DNA of 33,388 nucleotides from positions 1 through 33,388 of the forward strand of contig JAFGED010000403.1 in NCBI GenBank assembly GCA_016931785.1, read 5' to 3'. Of this stretch, positions 18,088 to 27,003 are shown piece by piece. Made by a program: the position numbers and the translations under genes. The notes beneath the pieces are model-generated. The model saw only the letters and a list, made by a program, of their open reading frames with translations, was not told where the DNA came from and did no database searches. Source of the DNA: Anaerolineae bacterium. GTDB lineage: Bacteria > Chloroflexota > Anaerolineae > B4-G1. Every line of letters begins with the position of its first letter. Position 1 is the stretch's first letter.

Positions 18088-18750
18088 CTAAACGACGAAG
18101 GGTTCCTCCTGCGCCTTGGCCTCCGGCAGCACTTCCCCCATATAGACCCACACCTTGACCCCAATGCGGCCATAGGTCGTGTGCGCCTCTTCCTGAGCGT
18201 AGTGGATATCAGCACGCAGCGTGTGTCGAGGCACTTGCCCTTCGCGCACCGACTGCGCGCGCGCCATCTCGGATCCATGCAGGCGTCCCTTGCACAGCAC
18301 CATCACGCCCTGTGCGCCAGCTCGCATAGCCCCTTGTACGGCTCTCTTCATCGCCCGGTTATGAGAAATACGCCGCTCCAACTGCGAAACGATGTTCTCC
18401 GCCACCAGCTTGGCGTCCAATTCAGGCTGCGTGATCTCCTGCACATCCACAGAAACGTGCTTGCCCGTTATCTCCTCCAACTCGCTACGCAGGATCTTGA
18501 CCGCGGCGCCCTTGCGACCGATGATAATACCCGGTCGCGCCGTCCAAATCGTCACCGACACCTGATTCGGCGAACGCTCGATCTCGATATTGGATATGCC
18601 AGCCTTACCGCTACTCTCCGCGATATAGCGGCGAATCCCAAGATCCTCGTGCAACAGACCGGCATACTCCGCGCCCTCCGCGTACCAACGCGCCTTCCAG
18701 TCACGAATCACACCAAGCCTAAAACCATACGGATGAACTTTACGTCCCAA
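18088..18750 (-). CDS. rpsC: 30S ribosomal protein uS3
   Basis: MGRKVHPYGFRLGVIRDWKARWYAEG; RPGIIIGRKGAAVKILRSELEEITGKHV. Confidence 0.97.
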   Translation of the reverse strand: MGRKVHPYGFRLGVIRDWKARWYAEGAEYAGLLHEDLGIRRYIAESSGKAGISNIEIERSPNQVSVTIWTARPGIIIGRKGAAVKILRSELEEITGKHVSVDVQEITQPELDAKLVAENIVSQLERRISHNRAMKRAVQGAMRAGAQGVMVLCKGRLHGSEMARAQSVREGQVPRHTLRADIHYAQEEAHTTYGRIGVKVWVYMGEVLPEAKAQEEPFVV

Positions 18751-18766
18751 GCCGAGCCTCCTTGCG

Positions 18767-19129
18767 TTACTCTTCTATCTCGCGATCTTCAAGCACTACG
18801 GTGATGTGAGAAGAACGTTTACGAATCGGCCGCCAGCGCCCACGTCCTCCAAAGCGCCGCCGCCAACCCTTCCCTGGCATCAACCCCGGCCCTTCATCGG
18901 CCACGATCGTGGCTACATACAGCTCGTCACGTGGTATCTCAAAGTTCTGCTCTGCATTTGCAATAGCAGAGCGAATCAGCTTTCTAACAGGGTCCGCCGC
19001 CGCATGGGGCAAAAAGTGCAACACGTCCAACGCCTCATCAGCGCTCATCCCACGTACCTGATCAATCACGCGCCGCACCTTGCTCGCCGGCATCGGCACG
19101 TGCTTCGCCCGGGCCAAAACCTGAGTCAT
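18767..19129 (-). CDS. rplV: 50S ribosomal protein uL22
   Basis: VLARAKHVPMPASKVRRVIDQVRGMSADEALDVLHFLPHAAADPVRKLIRSAIANAE; start 19129 or 19138 after a GAGGAGG SD (ORF track extends to 19300 inside rpsS). Confidence 0.93.
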   Translation of the reverse strand: MTQVLARAKHVPMPASKVRRVIDQVRGMSADEALDVLHFLPHAAADPVRKLIRSAIANAEQNFEIPRDELYVATIVADEGPGLMPGKGWRRRFGGRGRWRPIRKRSSHITVVLEDREIEE

Positions 19130-19145
19130 GCTACCCATCTCCTCC

Positions 19146-19439
19146 TCAAATCGGCCGTACCCGGCCCTTCTTTTCCCTGGCAATGTGCCCGCGGAAGGTG
19201 CGCGTGGGCGCAAACTCGCCCAGCTTATGCCCCACCATCTCCTCCGTGATATAGATCGGCACATGTCGCCGGCCGTCGTGAACAGCAATGGTATGCCCAA
19301 TCATGTGCGGGAAAATAGTCGACGCTCGAGACCACGTGCGAACCAGCCGCTTTTCGCCGGTCTGATTCATCCGCTCAATCTTCCGCAACAACTTGGGGTC
19401 CACGTACGGTATAGGTCGCTTTAACGGTGATCGTGACAT
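19146..19439 (-). CDS. rpsS: 30S ribosomal protein uS19
   Basis: [85 protein letters not shown]. Confidence 0.97.
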   Translation of the reverse strand: MSRSPLKRPIPYVDPKLLRKIERMNQTGEKRLVRTWSRASTIFPHMIGHTIAVHDGRRHVPIYITEEMVGHKLGEFAPTRTFRGHIAREKKGRVRPI

Positions 19440-19477
19440 TGCAAAACTCCTAGTCTCTGATCAACAAAATCCCGATT

Positions 19478-20314
19478 CTATCGCCGCCGCTTGCCGCGCC
19501 GGCGCACAATGTACTTGTCGGTAGACTTGTTACGCCGCGTCTTTTTGCCCAACGTCTTCTTGCCCCAAGGCGACTTGGGGCTCGGCATACCGATCGGCGA
19601 CCGTCCCTCACCGCCGCCGTGGGGGTGATCGCGAGGCGTCATCGCCGAACCACGCACCGCCGGGCGGCATCCAAGCCAGCGTTGCCGACCGGCCTTGCCC
19701 AACTTGATGTTGCCGTGATCCACGTTGCCCACCTGGCCCACAGTCGCCATGCACTCCTTGCGCACAAGACGCATCTCGCCACTGGGGAGGCGCAACGTCA
19801 CGTACTCCCCCTCCTTGGCCAGCAACTGCGCCGACGTGCCTGCCGAGCGCACTATCTGACCGCCTCGGCCAGGAGCCAACTCGACGTTATGCACCAACGT
19901 CCCCAGGGGAATGCGCTCCAACGATAACGTATTTCCCACACGAATCTCGGCATCATTGCCGCTCAGCACCACATCACCCACCTGCAACCCCAAGGGGGCG
20001 ATGATGTACCGCTTTTCGCCATCGGCGTACACGAGCAAAGCGATGCGGGCCGAGCGGTTCGGATCGTACTCGATGCTCTTCACCCTTGCAGGAATGTCCA
20101 CCTTATCGCGCTTGAAATCGATCACGCGATATTGGCGTTTGTGTCCGCCACCGCGATGGCGCACAGTGATGCGACCTTGTGCATTACGCCCGGCTTGCTT
20201 GCTCAACGGACGCAGCAAACTGCGCTCCGGATCGGTGCTGGTGATTTCCTCAAAGGTCAAGCCCGTCATCCCCCGTCGACCGGGTGAAGTCGGCTTATAC
20301 GTCTTTACCGGCAT
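19478..20314 (-). CDS. rplB: 50S ribosomal protein uL2
   Basis: [72 protein letters not shown]. Confidence 0.98.
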   Translation of the reverse strand: MPVKTYKPTSPGRRGMTGLTFEEITSTDPERSLLRPLSKQAGRNAQGRITVRHRGGGHKRQYRVIDFKRDKVDIPARVKSIEYDPNRSARIALLVYADGEKRYIIAPLGLQVGDVVLSGNDAEIRVGNTLSLERIPLGTLVHNVELAPGRGGQIVRSAGTSAQLLAKEGEYVTLRLPSGEMRLVRKECMATVGQVGNVDHGNIKLGKAGRQRWLGCRPAVRGSAMTPRDHPHGGGEGRSPIGMPSPKSPWGKKTLGKKTRRNKSTDKYIVRRRGKRRR

Positions 20315-20317
20315 ACT

Positions 20318-20620
20318 TTACACCCCTTCAAACAGGTCTAGCCGCTGGCCTTCCGCCAGGGTAACTACAGCCTTCCGCCATGACGACCGACGCACGAGCC
20401 TGCGGCCACGCCCATATCGCTTGGAGGCCTTGGCCGGTACATTGAGCACTCTGACCGACACAACATCGGCCTCAAAGATCTCCTCAATCGCCCGTTTCAC
20501 ATCGATCTTGTTCGCGCGCTGATCCACCTCAAACGTGTACTGCCCCAGGTCCGAAGCCTGATAGCGCGATTTTTCCGTATCAATGGGTCGGATAATAACT
20601 TTGTAGGGATTCATCGCCAC
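20318..20620 (-). CDS. rplW: 50S ribosomal protein uL23
   Basis: YKVIIRPIDTEKSRYQASDLGQYTFEVDQRANKIDVKRAIEEIFEADVVSV. Confidence 0.96.
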   Translation of the reverse strand: MAMNPYKVIIRPIDTEKSRYQASDLGQYTFEVDQRANKIDVKRAIEEIFEADVVSVRVLNVPAKASKRYGRGRRLVRRSSWRKAVVTLAEGQRLDLFEGV

Positions 20621-21256
20621 CTACTCCAGAATACTCTCAATCACTTCCAACGCGCCCTTGGACATCAACACGTGATCGTATCCCAACAGGTCACGGACAT
20701 TGAGATAGCCGGCTCGCAGTGTCTTGACCCACGGCAGATTGCGCGTCGATTTTTCCACCAACTCGTTCCGGTCCGGCAGCAGGATCAAGACGCGACCAGA
20801 GGTCTTGTTAGCATCCAACCCCAGGTTCGCCAGCACCTTTACGATCTCCTTGGTCCTGGGCGCGTCCATCGCCAGCTCATCCACCACAACGATCTGATCC
20901 CCAGCCACCTTGGCTGACAGTGCTGAGCGCAATGCTGCGCGTCGCATCTTGCGCGGCATCTTTTTGGTGTATGTGCGCGGCAGGGGCCCATGAGCGATCC
21001 CACCACCAACGAACAGGTTGGCATTGCGACTGCCGTGGCGCGCCCGTCCCGTACCCTTCTGTCGATAAAACTTGGCCGTGGTTCGATTGTTCTCACCACG
21101 GGACTTGGCCTTGTGCGTGCCCAACCGGGCATTTGCCATCTGGCGCACAAAAGCCTGGTGCATCAACGAGACGTTGACAGGGGCTTCAAAGATGGCAGGG
21201 CGCAACTCGACCTCGCCGACTTTTTTACCTTTGGTGTTGTACATTGGAACAACCAT
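20621..21256 (-). CDS. rplD: 50S ribosomal protein uL4
   Basis: VPMYNTKGKKVGEVELRPAIFEAPVN; KFYRQKGTGRARHGSRNANLFVGGGIAHGPLPR; ATG 21256 preceded by GAGG SD. Confidence 0.95.
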   Translation of the reverse strand: MVVPMYNTKGKKVGEVELRPAIFEAPVNVSLMHQAFVRQMANARLGTHKAKSRGENNRTTAKFYRQKGTGRARHGSRNANLFVGGGIAHGPLPRTYTKKMPRKMRRAALRSALSAKVAGDQIVVVDELAMDAPRTKEIVKVLANLGLDANKTSGRVLILLPDRNELVEKSTRNLPWVKTLRAGYLNVRDLLGYDHVLMSKGALEVIESILE

Positions 21257-21271
21257 GATTTTCCTCACAGG

Positions 21272-21925
21272 CTACTCGCCGCGTCGCCTCTGCAGCTCCT
21301 TCGACTTGCGAGCTTGTTTGATCATCACCAACCCGCCCTTGGCACCCGGCACGCCGCCGCGTATCGCCAGCAGATTTCGCTCCGGGTCCACCAATTCCAC
21401 GCGCTGACTCTGAGCCGAAACGCGCTTGCCCCCCATACGGCCAGCCATCCGCAGCCCTTTCCACACGCGACCGGGCGTCGCGCAAGCGCCGATGGAACCC
21501 GGCGAGCGCTGTCGGTCTGACTGGCCATGGGTCGTGGGACCGCCGCTAAAGCTATGCCGCTTGACCACGCCGGCGAACCCGCGCCCCTTGGAGGCACCTA
21601 CCACGTCTACCCAGTCACCAACTTCAAAGACATCCACCAGGACGCGCTGTCCCTCCTCCACATCCACTTCCCGCACACGCAACTCTTGCAGGTGTCTTAG
21701 CGGAGGCAAATCGTTGCGCTCCAAGTGACCTTTTTCACCGCCGCTCAAACGTTGAGGCTTTACTTCCTCAAAACCCATTTGCACAGCGGTATACCCATCC
21801 CGCTCAGGCGTCCTGATATGGGTGATGTAGCACGGACCAGCCTCGATGACAGTCACCGGCACCGCCTCGCCGTCCTCATTGAATACCTGCGTCATCCCAA
21901 CTTTTTTACCCAAAATAGCCTTCAC
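21272..21925 (-). CDS. rplC: 50S ribosomal protein uL3 (GTG start)
   Basis: KAILGKKVGMTQVFNEDGEAVPVTVIEAGPCYI; GTG 21925 preceded by GGGGAGG SD; ORF track start 22012 lies in the intercistronic region. Confidence 0.94.
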   Translation of the reverse strand: MKAILGKKVGMTQVFNEDGEAVPVTVIEAGPCYITHIRTPERDGYTAVQMGFEEVKPQRLSGGEKGHLERNDLPPLRHLQELRVREVDVEEGQRVLVDVFEVGDWVDVVGASKGRGFAGVVKRHSFSGGPTTHGQSDRQRSPGSIGACATPGRVWKGLRMAGRMGGKRVSAQSQRVELVDPERNLLAIRGGVPGAKGGLVMIKQARKSKELQRRRGE

Positions 21926-21947
21926 GCCACAACCTCCCCAGGGGATT

Positions 21948-21963
21948 GTTGCCCCCGGGCAAC
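21948..21963 (-). promoter_or_regulatory. hairpin in rplC leader
   Basis: GTTGCC-CCCG-GGCAAC, just upstream of the rplC SD. Confidence 0.45.
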
Positions 21964-21987
21964 ATTTACTGTTTCCCGTCGGTAGGC

Positions 21988-22042
21988 ACAATTTTGGAGG
22001 AGAGAGCTGCAACTTTTCTCCCTCCTCCTCTTTTCAAATTGT
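21988..22042 (-). promoter_or_regulatory. long hairpin in rpsJ-rplC intercistronic region
   Basis: Two-part stem ACAATTT/AAATTGT plus GGAGGAGAGAG/CTCCCTCCTCC (one G:U on the RNA strand); no strong U-tract. Confidence 0.5.
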
Positions 22043-22051
22043 CTCCGTATC

Positions 22052-22360
22052 CTACAGCTTGATTTCGATGTCCACGCCGGCCGGCAGATTCAGCCGCATC
22101 AACGAGTCGATCGTTTTGTTATCCGGCTCGACCACGTCGATCAACCGCTTGTGAGTGCGAATCTCGAAATGCTCGTGCGAGTCTTTGTCGATGAAGGTTG
22201 AGCGACGAACGGTAAAGCGCTCGATCTTGGTCGGCAACGGCACTGGGCCCACTACAGTAGCCCCTGTGCGCTCTGCCGTCTCTACGATACGCTTGGCCGA
22301 TTCATCGAGCACACGATGATCGTATGCCTTGAGCCTGATGCGGATCTTCTGCTTGGCCAT
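22052..22360 (-). CDS. rpsJ: 30S ribosomal protein uS10
   Basis: [51 protein letters not shown]. Confidence 0.97.
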   Translation of the reverse strand: MAKQKIRIRLKAYDHRVLDESAKRIVETAERTGATVVGPVPLPTKIERFTVRRSTFIDKDSHEHFEIRTHKRLIDVVEPDNKTIDSLMRLNLPAGVDIEIKL

Positions 22361-22374
22361 AGTTTATTCCTAGA

Positions 22375-23589
22375 CTATTCTATAATCTTTGTGACGACGC
22401 CCGCACCAACGGTCAAGCCACCCTCGCGGACGGCAAAGCGGGAGCCTTCCTCAATGGCGACTGGCTGGATCAGCTTTACTTCCAGGTTCACGCGGTCGCC
22501 GGGCATTACCATCTCTACACCCGCCGGCAGAACGATCTCGCCGGTCACATCCTGCGTCATGAGGTAGAACTGGGGGCGGTAGCCAGTGAAAAAGGCCTTG
22601 TGACGCCCACCCTCGTCCCTGGTCAGAACGTAGACCTCGCTCATAAAGTGCGTGTGAGGCGTGATAGAGCCAGGCTTCGCGACGACCTGACCGCGCTCCA
22701 CCTCATCCCTGTCCACACCACGCAACAGCAGACCTGCATTGTCGCCCGCGACGACCTTATCGAGCGTCTTGCGGAACATCTCCATCGAGGTCACCACCGT
22801 CTTGCGGGTATCCTTCAGCCCCACGATCTCGACCTCGGTCATGGGCACCATCGAGCCACGCTCCACGCGGCCAGTGACCACCGTGCCACGCCCCTTGATC
22901 GAGAACACGTCCTCAACGGGCATCAAGAACGGCTTGTCCTCATCCCGCACGGGTGTGGGAACATACTCGTCGACCACGCGCATCAGCTCCCAGATGGGCT
23001 GATACTCGGGTGCATCTGGATCGGTGCTCTCGCTCGTCAACGCCTGCAGGGCGCTGCCGCGCACGATAGGCGTCTCGTCGCCGGGAAACTCGTAGCTATC
23101 CAGCAACTCGCGCAACTCCAGCTCGACCAGCTCCAGCAACTCCTCGTCCTCCATCAGGTCGACCTTGTTCAAAAAGACCACGATGGCAGGCACGTTGACC
23201 TGGCGAGCGAGAAGCACGTGCTCCCGCGTCTGAGGCATCGGACCATCGGCCGCCGAAACGACCAGGATTGCTCCATCCATCTGTGCCGCGCCGGTGATCA
23301 TGTTCTTGATATAATCCCGGTGACCAGGGCAGTCGATGTGAGCATAGTGCCGATTGTCGGTCTCGTACTCCTGGTGCGAAATGGCCACGGTCAAGATCTT
23401 GGTCGCATCGCGACGGAACATCTTTGCGTCCGCCTTGGCCACCTCGTCATACGACACAGCATTGGCATATCCCTTCAGGGACAACACCTTGGTGATGGCC
23501 GCAGTAAGCGTCGTCTTGCCGTGGTCAATGTGACCGATAGTACCCACATTGATATGAGGCTTTGTACGTTCAAATTTTTCCTTTGCCAT
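22375..23589 (-). CDS. tuf: elongation factor Tu, with non-canonical switch I
   Basis: [69 protein letters not shown]-term [17 protein letters not shown]. Confidence 0.96.
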   Translation of the reverse strand: MAKEKFERTKPHINVGTIGHIDHGKTTLTAAITKVLSLKGYANAVSYDEVAKADAKMFRRDATKILTVAISHQEYETDNRHYAHIDCPGHRDYIKNMITGAAQMDGAILVVSAADGPMPQTREHVLLARQVNVPAIVVFLNKVDLMEDEELLELVELELRELLDSYEFPGDETPIVRGSALQALTSESTDPDAPEYQPIWELMRVVDEYVPTPVRDEDKPFLMPVEDVFSIKGRGTVVTGRVERGSMVPMTEVEIVGLKDTRKTVVTSMEMFRKTLDKVVAGDNAGLLLRGVDRDEVERGQVVAKPGSITPHTHFMSEVYVLTRDEGGRHKAFFTGYRPQFYLMTQDVTGEIVLPAGVEMVMPGDRVNLEVKLIQPVAIEEGSRFAVREGGLTVGAGVVTKIIE

Positions 23590-23619
23590 TTTTCGCTCCT
23601 TTCGGATGATGTAACTGTG

Positions 23620-25713
23620 TTACCAGCTCGCGCCATACAAGATGGCTTCCATCCGTTGTTGATCTACCTCTTCGTAATGATGAAATTCCATCGTAAAAGT
23701 GCCCCGCCCTTGCGTCAAACTACGCAGGTCGGTTGCGTACCCAAACATCTTTGCCAGGGTGACAAAAGCGCGCACCGCTTGCGCACCATCCGCTCGAGCC
23801 AGCATCTCTCTGATCTCGGCCCCCCGAGCATTCAGATCCCCCATCACCTCGCCGGTGTATCCATCCGGCACAACCACTTCCAGATCCATCACCGGCTCCA
23901 AAAAGACCGGACTCGCCTTCTCAACCGCCTGGTTGAAGGCCATCGTGCCAGCGACCTTGAAAGCCAACTCCGAGGACGTTTCCTCGTCCATCTCTGCATC
24001 AAGCAGTTGGGCTCGGATGTTCATCAGGCGATAGCCAGCCAACACACCGCTCTCCATCGCCTCGCGGCATCCTCGCTCAACCGCCCCGATGAATCCTCCA
24101 GGCAATATCCGGCCTCGCGTGAGGTCCTCAAAGAGGAACCCCTCATCCCCGGACAGCGGCTCAACCTCCAGCCACACGTGGCCAAAATGCTCTCTACCGC
24201 CGGTCTGTCGGTCGAACACCCCCTCGCCTTTAGCCCGCTGCGTGATCGTCTCGCGGTAGCTGACCCGTGGGCGGCTCACCCGCCCACTTACGTTGAACTC
24301 GCGTAGCAAGCGATCGGTCAGAATCTCGAGGTGCAACTCCCCCATTCCAGAGATGAGTGTCTGGCCGGTGTTCTCGTCGACCTTTATGACAAAGGTGGGA
24401 TCTTCTTCAGCCAGCCGCTGCAAGCCTTCTGCCAGACGATCTTGATCGTCCGCCGTCTTGGGCTCAATCGCCACCGAGATGACGGGCTCCGGGAAAGAGA
24501 TCGATTCCAGGATGATCGGCCCGCTGGGCACACACAGTGTGTCGCCCGTAAAGGTTTCCTTCAGGCCCAGTGTCGCGCCAATGTCTCCGGCGCTCAACTC
24601 TTCGATCTCTTCACGGCGATCGGCGAACATTCGCAGCAACTTGCTGATGCGCTCCTTCCGATTCTTGGTGGCATTACTCACCCTGGAGCCCACCTTCATC
24701 TTGCCGGAATAGACCCGGCAGTAGGCCAATCGGCCAACGTAGGGATCTGTCGCAATTTTAAAGACCAGTGCCGAAAACGGCTCGTTCGGATCAGCGGAGC
24801 GCGCTTCGGGCTTTTGGGTGTAAGGGTTGACCCCCTCCACCGACGGGACATCTAGCGGCGATGGCAAGTAGTCCACCACCGCATCGAGCAGGGGTTGAAC
24901 TCCCTTGTTACGTAACGCCGAGCCACACAGAACCGGATTGAGCTTACCACTCAACGTCGCCTGTCGAAGCGCCTGTCGCAATTGAGCGGCAGAAACTTCC
25001 TGGCCGTCCAGATAGAGCTCCATCAACCCATCGTCGGTCTCGACGATTTGCTCCACGGCCCGCTCGCGTGCCTCGAGCGCGATCGCTTCCAGCTCGGCGG
25101 GTATCTCCGCAAACTCGGGCTTTGCCCCCATCTCGTCCTGCCAGACGACGGCCCGCATCTCGAGCAGGTCAATCGCGCCCCGAAAGCTAGATTCACTGCC
25201 GATAGGCCACTGAATAGCTACAGGGTTTGCAAAAAGCCGCTCGCGGATCGTCTCGACCGCGTGGGCAAAATCGGCGCCCAGCTTGTCCATTTTGTTAACG
25301 AAGGCGACCAACGGCACGCCAAACGCCCGCGCCTGTCGCCACACCGTCTCTGACTGTGGTTCCACCCCGGCGACCGCATCAAAGACGACGACGCCGCCAT
25401 CGAGGACACGCAGGCTGCGCTGCACCTCAGCAGTAAAGTCAATGTGTCCGGGTGTATCCACGATGTTAATCTGATGGCGATGCCCATCACGATCCCAGAA
25501 GCAGGTCACGGCCGCAGCCGTGATCGTGATCCCTCGCTCCCGCTCCTGCGCCATCCAGTCCGTGACCGTCGTTCCCGCATCCACGTTGCCCATACGGTGG
25601 GTGCGCCCGGTGTAAAAAAGAACGCGCTCGGTCGTCGTTGTCTTGCCCGCATCAATGTGGGCAATGATGCCAATGTTCCGTATGTAGCTCAGCGGGTTCT
25701 GTGTGACCATCAC
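23620..25713 (-). CDS. fusA: elongation factor G
   Basis: IRNIGIIAHIDAGKTTTTERVLFYTG; ERERGITIT; VDTPGHIDFTAEV; start GTG 25713 or ATG 25710. Confidence 0.96.
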   Translation of the reverse strand: MMVTQNPLSYIRNIGIIAHIDAGKTTTTERVLFYTGRTHRMGNVDAGTTVTDWMAQERERGITITAAAVTCFWDRDGHRHQINIVDTPGHIDFTAEVQRSLRVLDGGVVVFDAVAGVEPQSETVWRQARAFGVPLVAFVNKMDKLGADFAHAVETIRERLFANPVAIQWPIGSESSFRGAIDLLEMRAVVWQDEMGAKPEFAEIPAELEAIALEARERAVEQIVETDDGLMELYLDGQEVSAAQLRQALRQATLSGKLNPVLCGSALRNKGVQPLLDAVVDYLPSPLDVPSVEGVNPYTQKPEARSADPNEPFSALVFKIATDPYVGRLAYCRVYSGKMKVGSRVSNATKNRKERISKLLRMFADRREEIEELSAGDIGATLGLKETFTGDTLCVPSGPIILESISFPEPVISVAIEPKTADDQDRLAEGLQRLAEEDPTFVIKVDENTGQTLISGMGELHLEILTDRLLREFNVSGRVSRPRVSYRETITQRAKGEGVFDRQTGGREHFGHVWLEVEPLSGDEGFLFEDLTRGRILPGGFIGAVERGCREAMESGVLAGYRLMNIRAQLLDAEMDEETSSELAFKVAGTMAFNQAVEKASPVFLEPVMDLEVVVPDGYTGEVMGDLNARGAEIREMLARADGAQAVRAFVTLAKMFGYATDLRSLTQGRGTFTMEFHHYEEVDQQRMEAILYGASW

Positions 25714-25719
25714 GCGATC

Positions 25720-25799
25720 TAAGATTTGTCGATCTCAGAGTTTCGGATTTCGCGAAAACGAGGGTCCGATCTCCAAATCTTAAACCCGTCAATCCGAAA
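25720..25799 (-). promoter_or_regulatory. interleaved inverted repeats (pseudoknot-capable) between rpsG and fusA
   Basis: Helix A 25741-25749:25791-25799 (tttcggatt/aatccgaaa). Helix B 25720-25728:25774-25782 (taagatttg/caaatctta) plus 25731-25734:25768-25771 (gatc/gatc). Arm order B1-A1-B2-A2. Confidence 0.55.
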
Positions 25800-25802
25800 T
25801 CT

Positions 25803-26273
25803 CTACCACCGGTAGTGGGCAAAGGCACGGTTGGCCTCAGCCATTCGATGCGTATCTTCTCGTTTTTTAACCGCCGTCCCAGTCCCATTCGCCGCCTCCA
25901 TCAGCTCGGAAGCCAATTTCTCGGCCATAGACTTACCAGGACGACTACTAGCCGCAGCCAACAGCCAACGCACCGCCAAGCCAACCCGGCGATGCGGCGG
26001 CACCTCTACCGGAATCTGGTACGTCGAGCCTCCCACGCGCCGGGGTTTGACCTCCAGAACTGGCGAGACGTTCTTCATTGCCTCCTCCAGTACCTCCAGC
26101 GGCTGCCGCTTCATCTGCTCTCCTACGATGTCCATAGCATCGTACATAATACGCGTCGCCGTGCTCTTTTTCCCACCCCGCATAATCTTGTTTATGAAGT
26201 GAGCCACCAGCATACTGCTGTAGCGAGCATCAGGAATGATCTTGCGCCTTGATGGACGATATCGTCGTGGCAT
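25803..26273 (-). CDS. rpsG: 30S ribosomal protein uS7
   Basis: MPRRYRPSRRKIIPDARYSSMLVAHFINKIMRGGKKSTATRIMYDAMDIV. Confidence 0.97.
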   Translation of the reverse strand: MPRRYRPSRRKIIPDARYSSMLVAHFINKIMRGGKKSTATRIMYDAMDIVGEQMKRQPLEVLEEAMKNVSPVLEVKPRRVGGSTYQIPVEVPPHRRVGLAVRWLLAAASSRPGKSMAEKLASELMEAANGTGTAVKKREDTHRMAEANRAFAHYRW

Positions 26274-26297
26274 GATTTACCTGCCTTATACTCCAGA

Positions 26298-26720
26298 TTA
26301 ATTGCCCTTGGGGCGCTTGGTTCCGTACTTGGAGCGCTGCTTGTTACGCCCCTCCACACCCATCGAATCAATCGCACCGCGGATAATGTGGTAACGCACA
26401 CCGGGCAAGTCGGGGACACGCCCACCACGCACCAACACAACCGAGTGCTCCTGCAATGTATGTCCTTCACCAGGGATGTAGGCCGTCACCTCGATGCCAT
26501 TGGTCAATCGCACACGGGCAATCTTGCGCAGCGCCGAGTTAGGCTTCTTTGGCGTCATCGTGCGTACCTGCGTGCACACACCCCGCTTCTGCGGAGCCCC
26601 ACTAGAAGCCACCGAGCGTCGCTGTTTCAAGGAGTTATATCGATATTGCAACGCCGGCGACTTGGACTTGCGTTGCTTGGGCGTTCTTCCCTTGCGTACC
26701 AACTGATTGATGGTGGGCAC
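26298..26720 (-). CDS. rpsL: 30S ribosomal protein uS12 (GTG start)
   Basis: [23 protein letters not shown]...[33 protein letters not shown] 26720 preceded by GGGAGG SD. Confidence 0.96.
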   Translation of the reverse strand: MPTINQLVRKGRTPKQRKSKSPALQYRYNSLKQRRSVASSGAPQKRGVCTQVRTMTPKKPNSALRKIARVRLTNGIEVTAYIPGEGHTLQEHSVVLVRGGRVPDLPGVRYHIIRGAIDSMGVEGRNKQRSKYGTKRPKGN

Positions 26721-26857
26721 ATCTACCTCCCGTTTAACAGTCTCGGCTTGAACATCCCGCGTGCTTATAAATCTCAAGCCCCAGACCCAGTAAAGAAGGC
26801 CACCCACCCCTGCCGATGGCCTCCTCAACGATAAGACAACTTTTTCATTTTAAATGG

Positions 26858-26880
26858 GTGACAGGGACTATGGCTGTCAC
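26858..26880 (-). promoter_or_regulatory. 5'-proximal hairpin in the rpsL operon leader
   Basis: GTGACAG/CTGTCAC 7-bp inverted repeat a few nt after the predicted TSS. Confidence 0.45.
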
Positions 26881-26895
26881 CACTGACGAACGCGC

Positions 26896-26923
26896 ATTGT
26901 ACCATGAAATCGCCAGAAGTCAA
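26896..26923 (-). promoter_or_regulatory. promoter of the rpsL-... operon (TTGACT-N16-TACAAT)
   Basis: -35 at 26918-26923, -10 at 26896-26901 on the minus strand. Confidence 0.75.
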
Positions 26924-26976
26924 CTACCCAGATCGCTTCCTCGGCGACAGTGAATCCAATCTACTTCATACCCGGC

Positions 26977-26999
26977 AAAAAATCGACCGCTGCCGATCG
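26977..26999 (-). terminator. intrinsic terminator of rpoB
   Basis: Minus strand CGATCG-GCAG-CGGTCG-ATTTTTT immediately after the rpoB stop codon. Confidence 0.75.
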
Positions 27000-27003
27000 C
27001 GGG

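Noticed and set aside
17914-18804. 296-aa plus-strand ORF antisense to rplP-rpsC-rplV
   Set aside because: Composition-driven antisense ORF; minus strand is unambiguous r-protein coding
22600-24306. 568-aa plus-strand ORF antisense to tuf/fusA
   Set aside because: Lies wholly opposite highly conserved tuf and fusA; His/Leu/Arg-rich translation with no recognisable domain, a GC-driven shadow ORF
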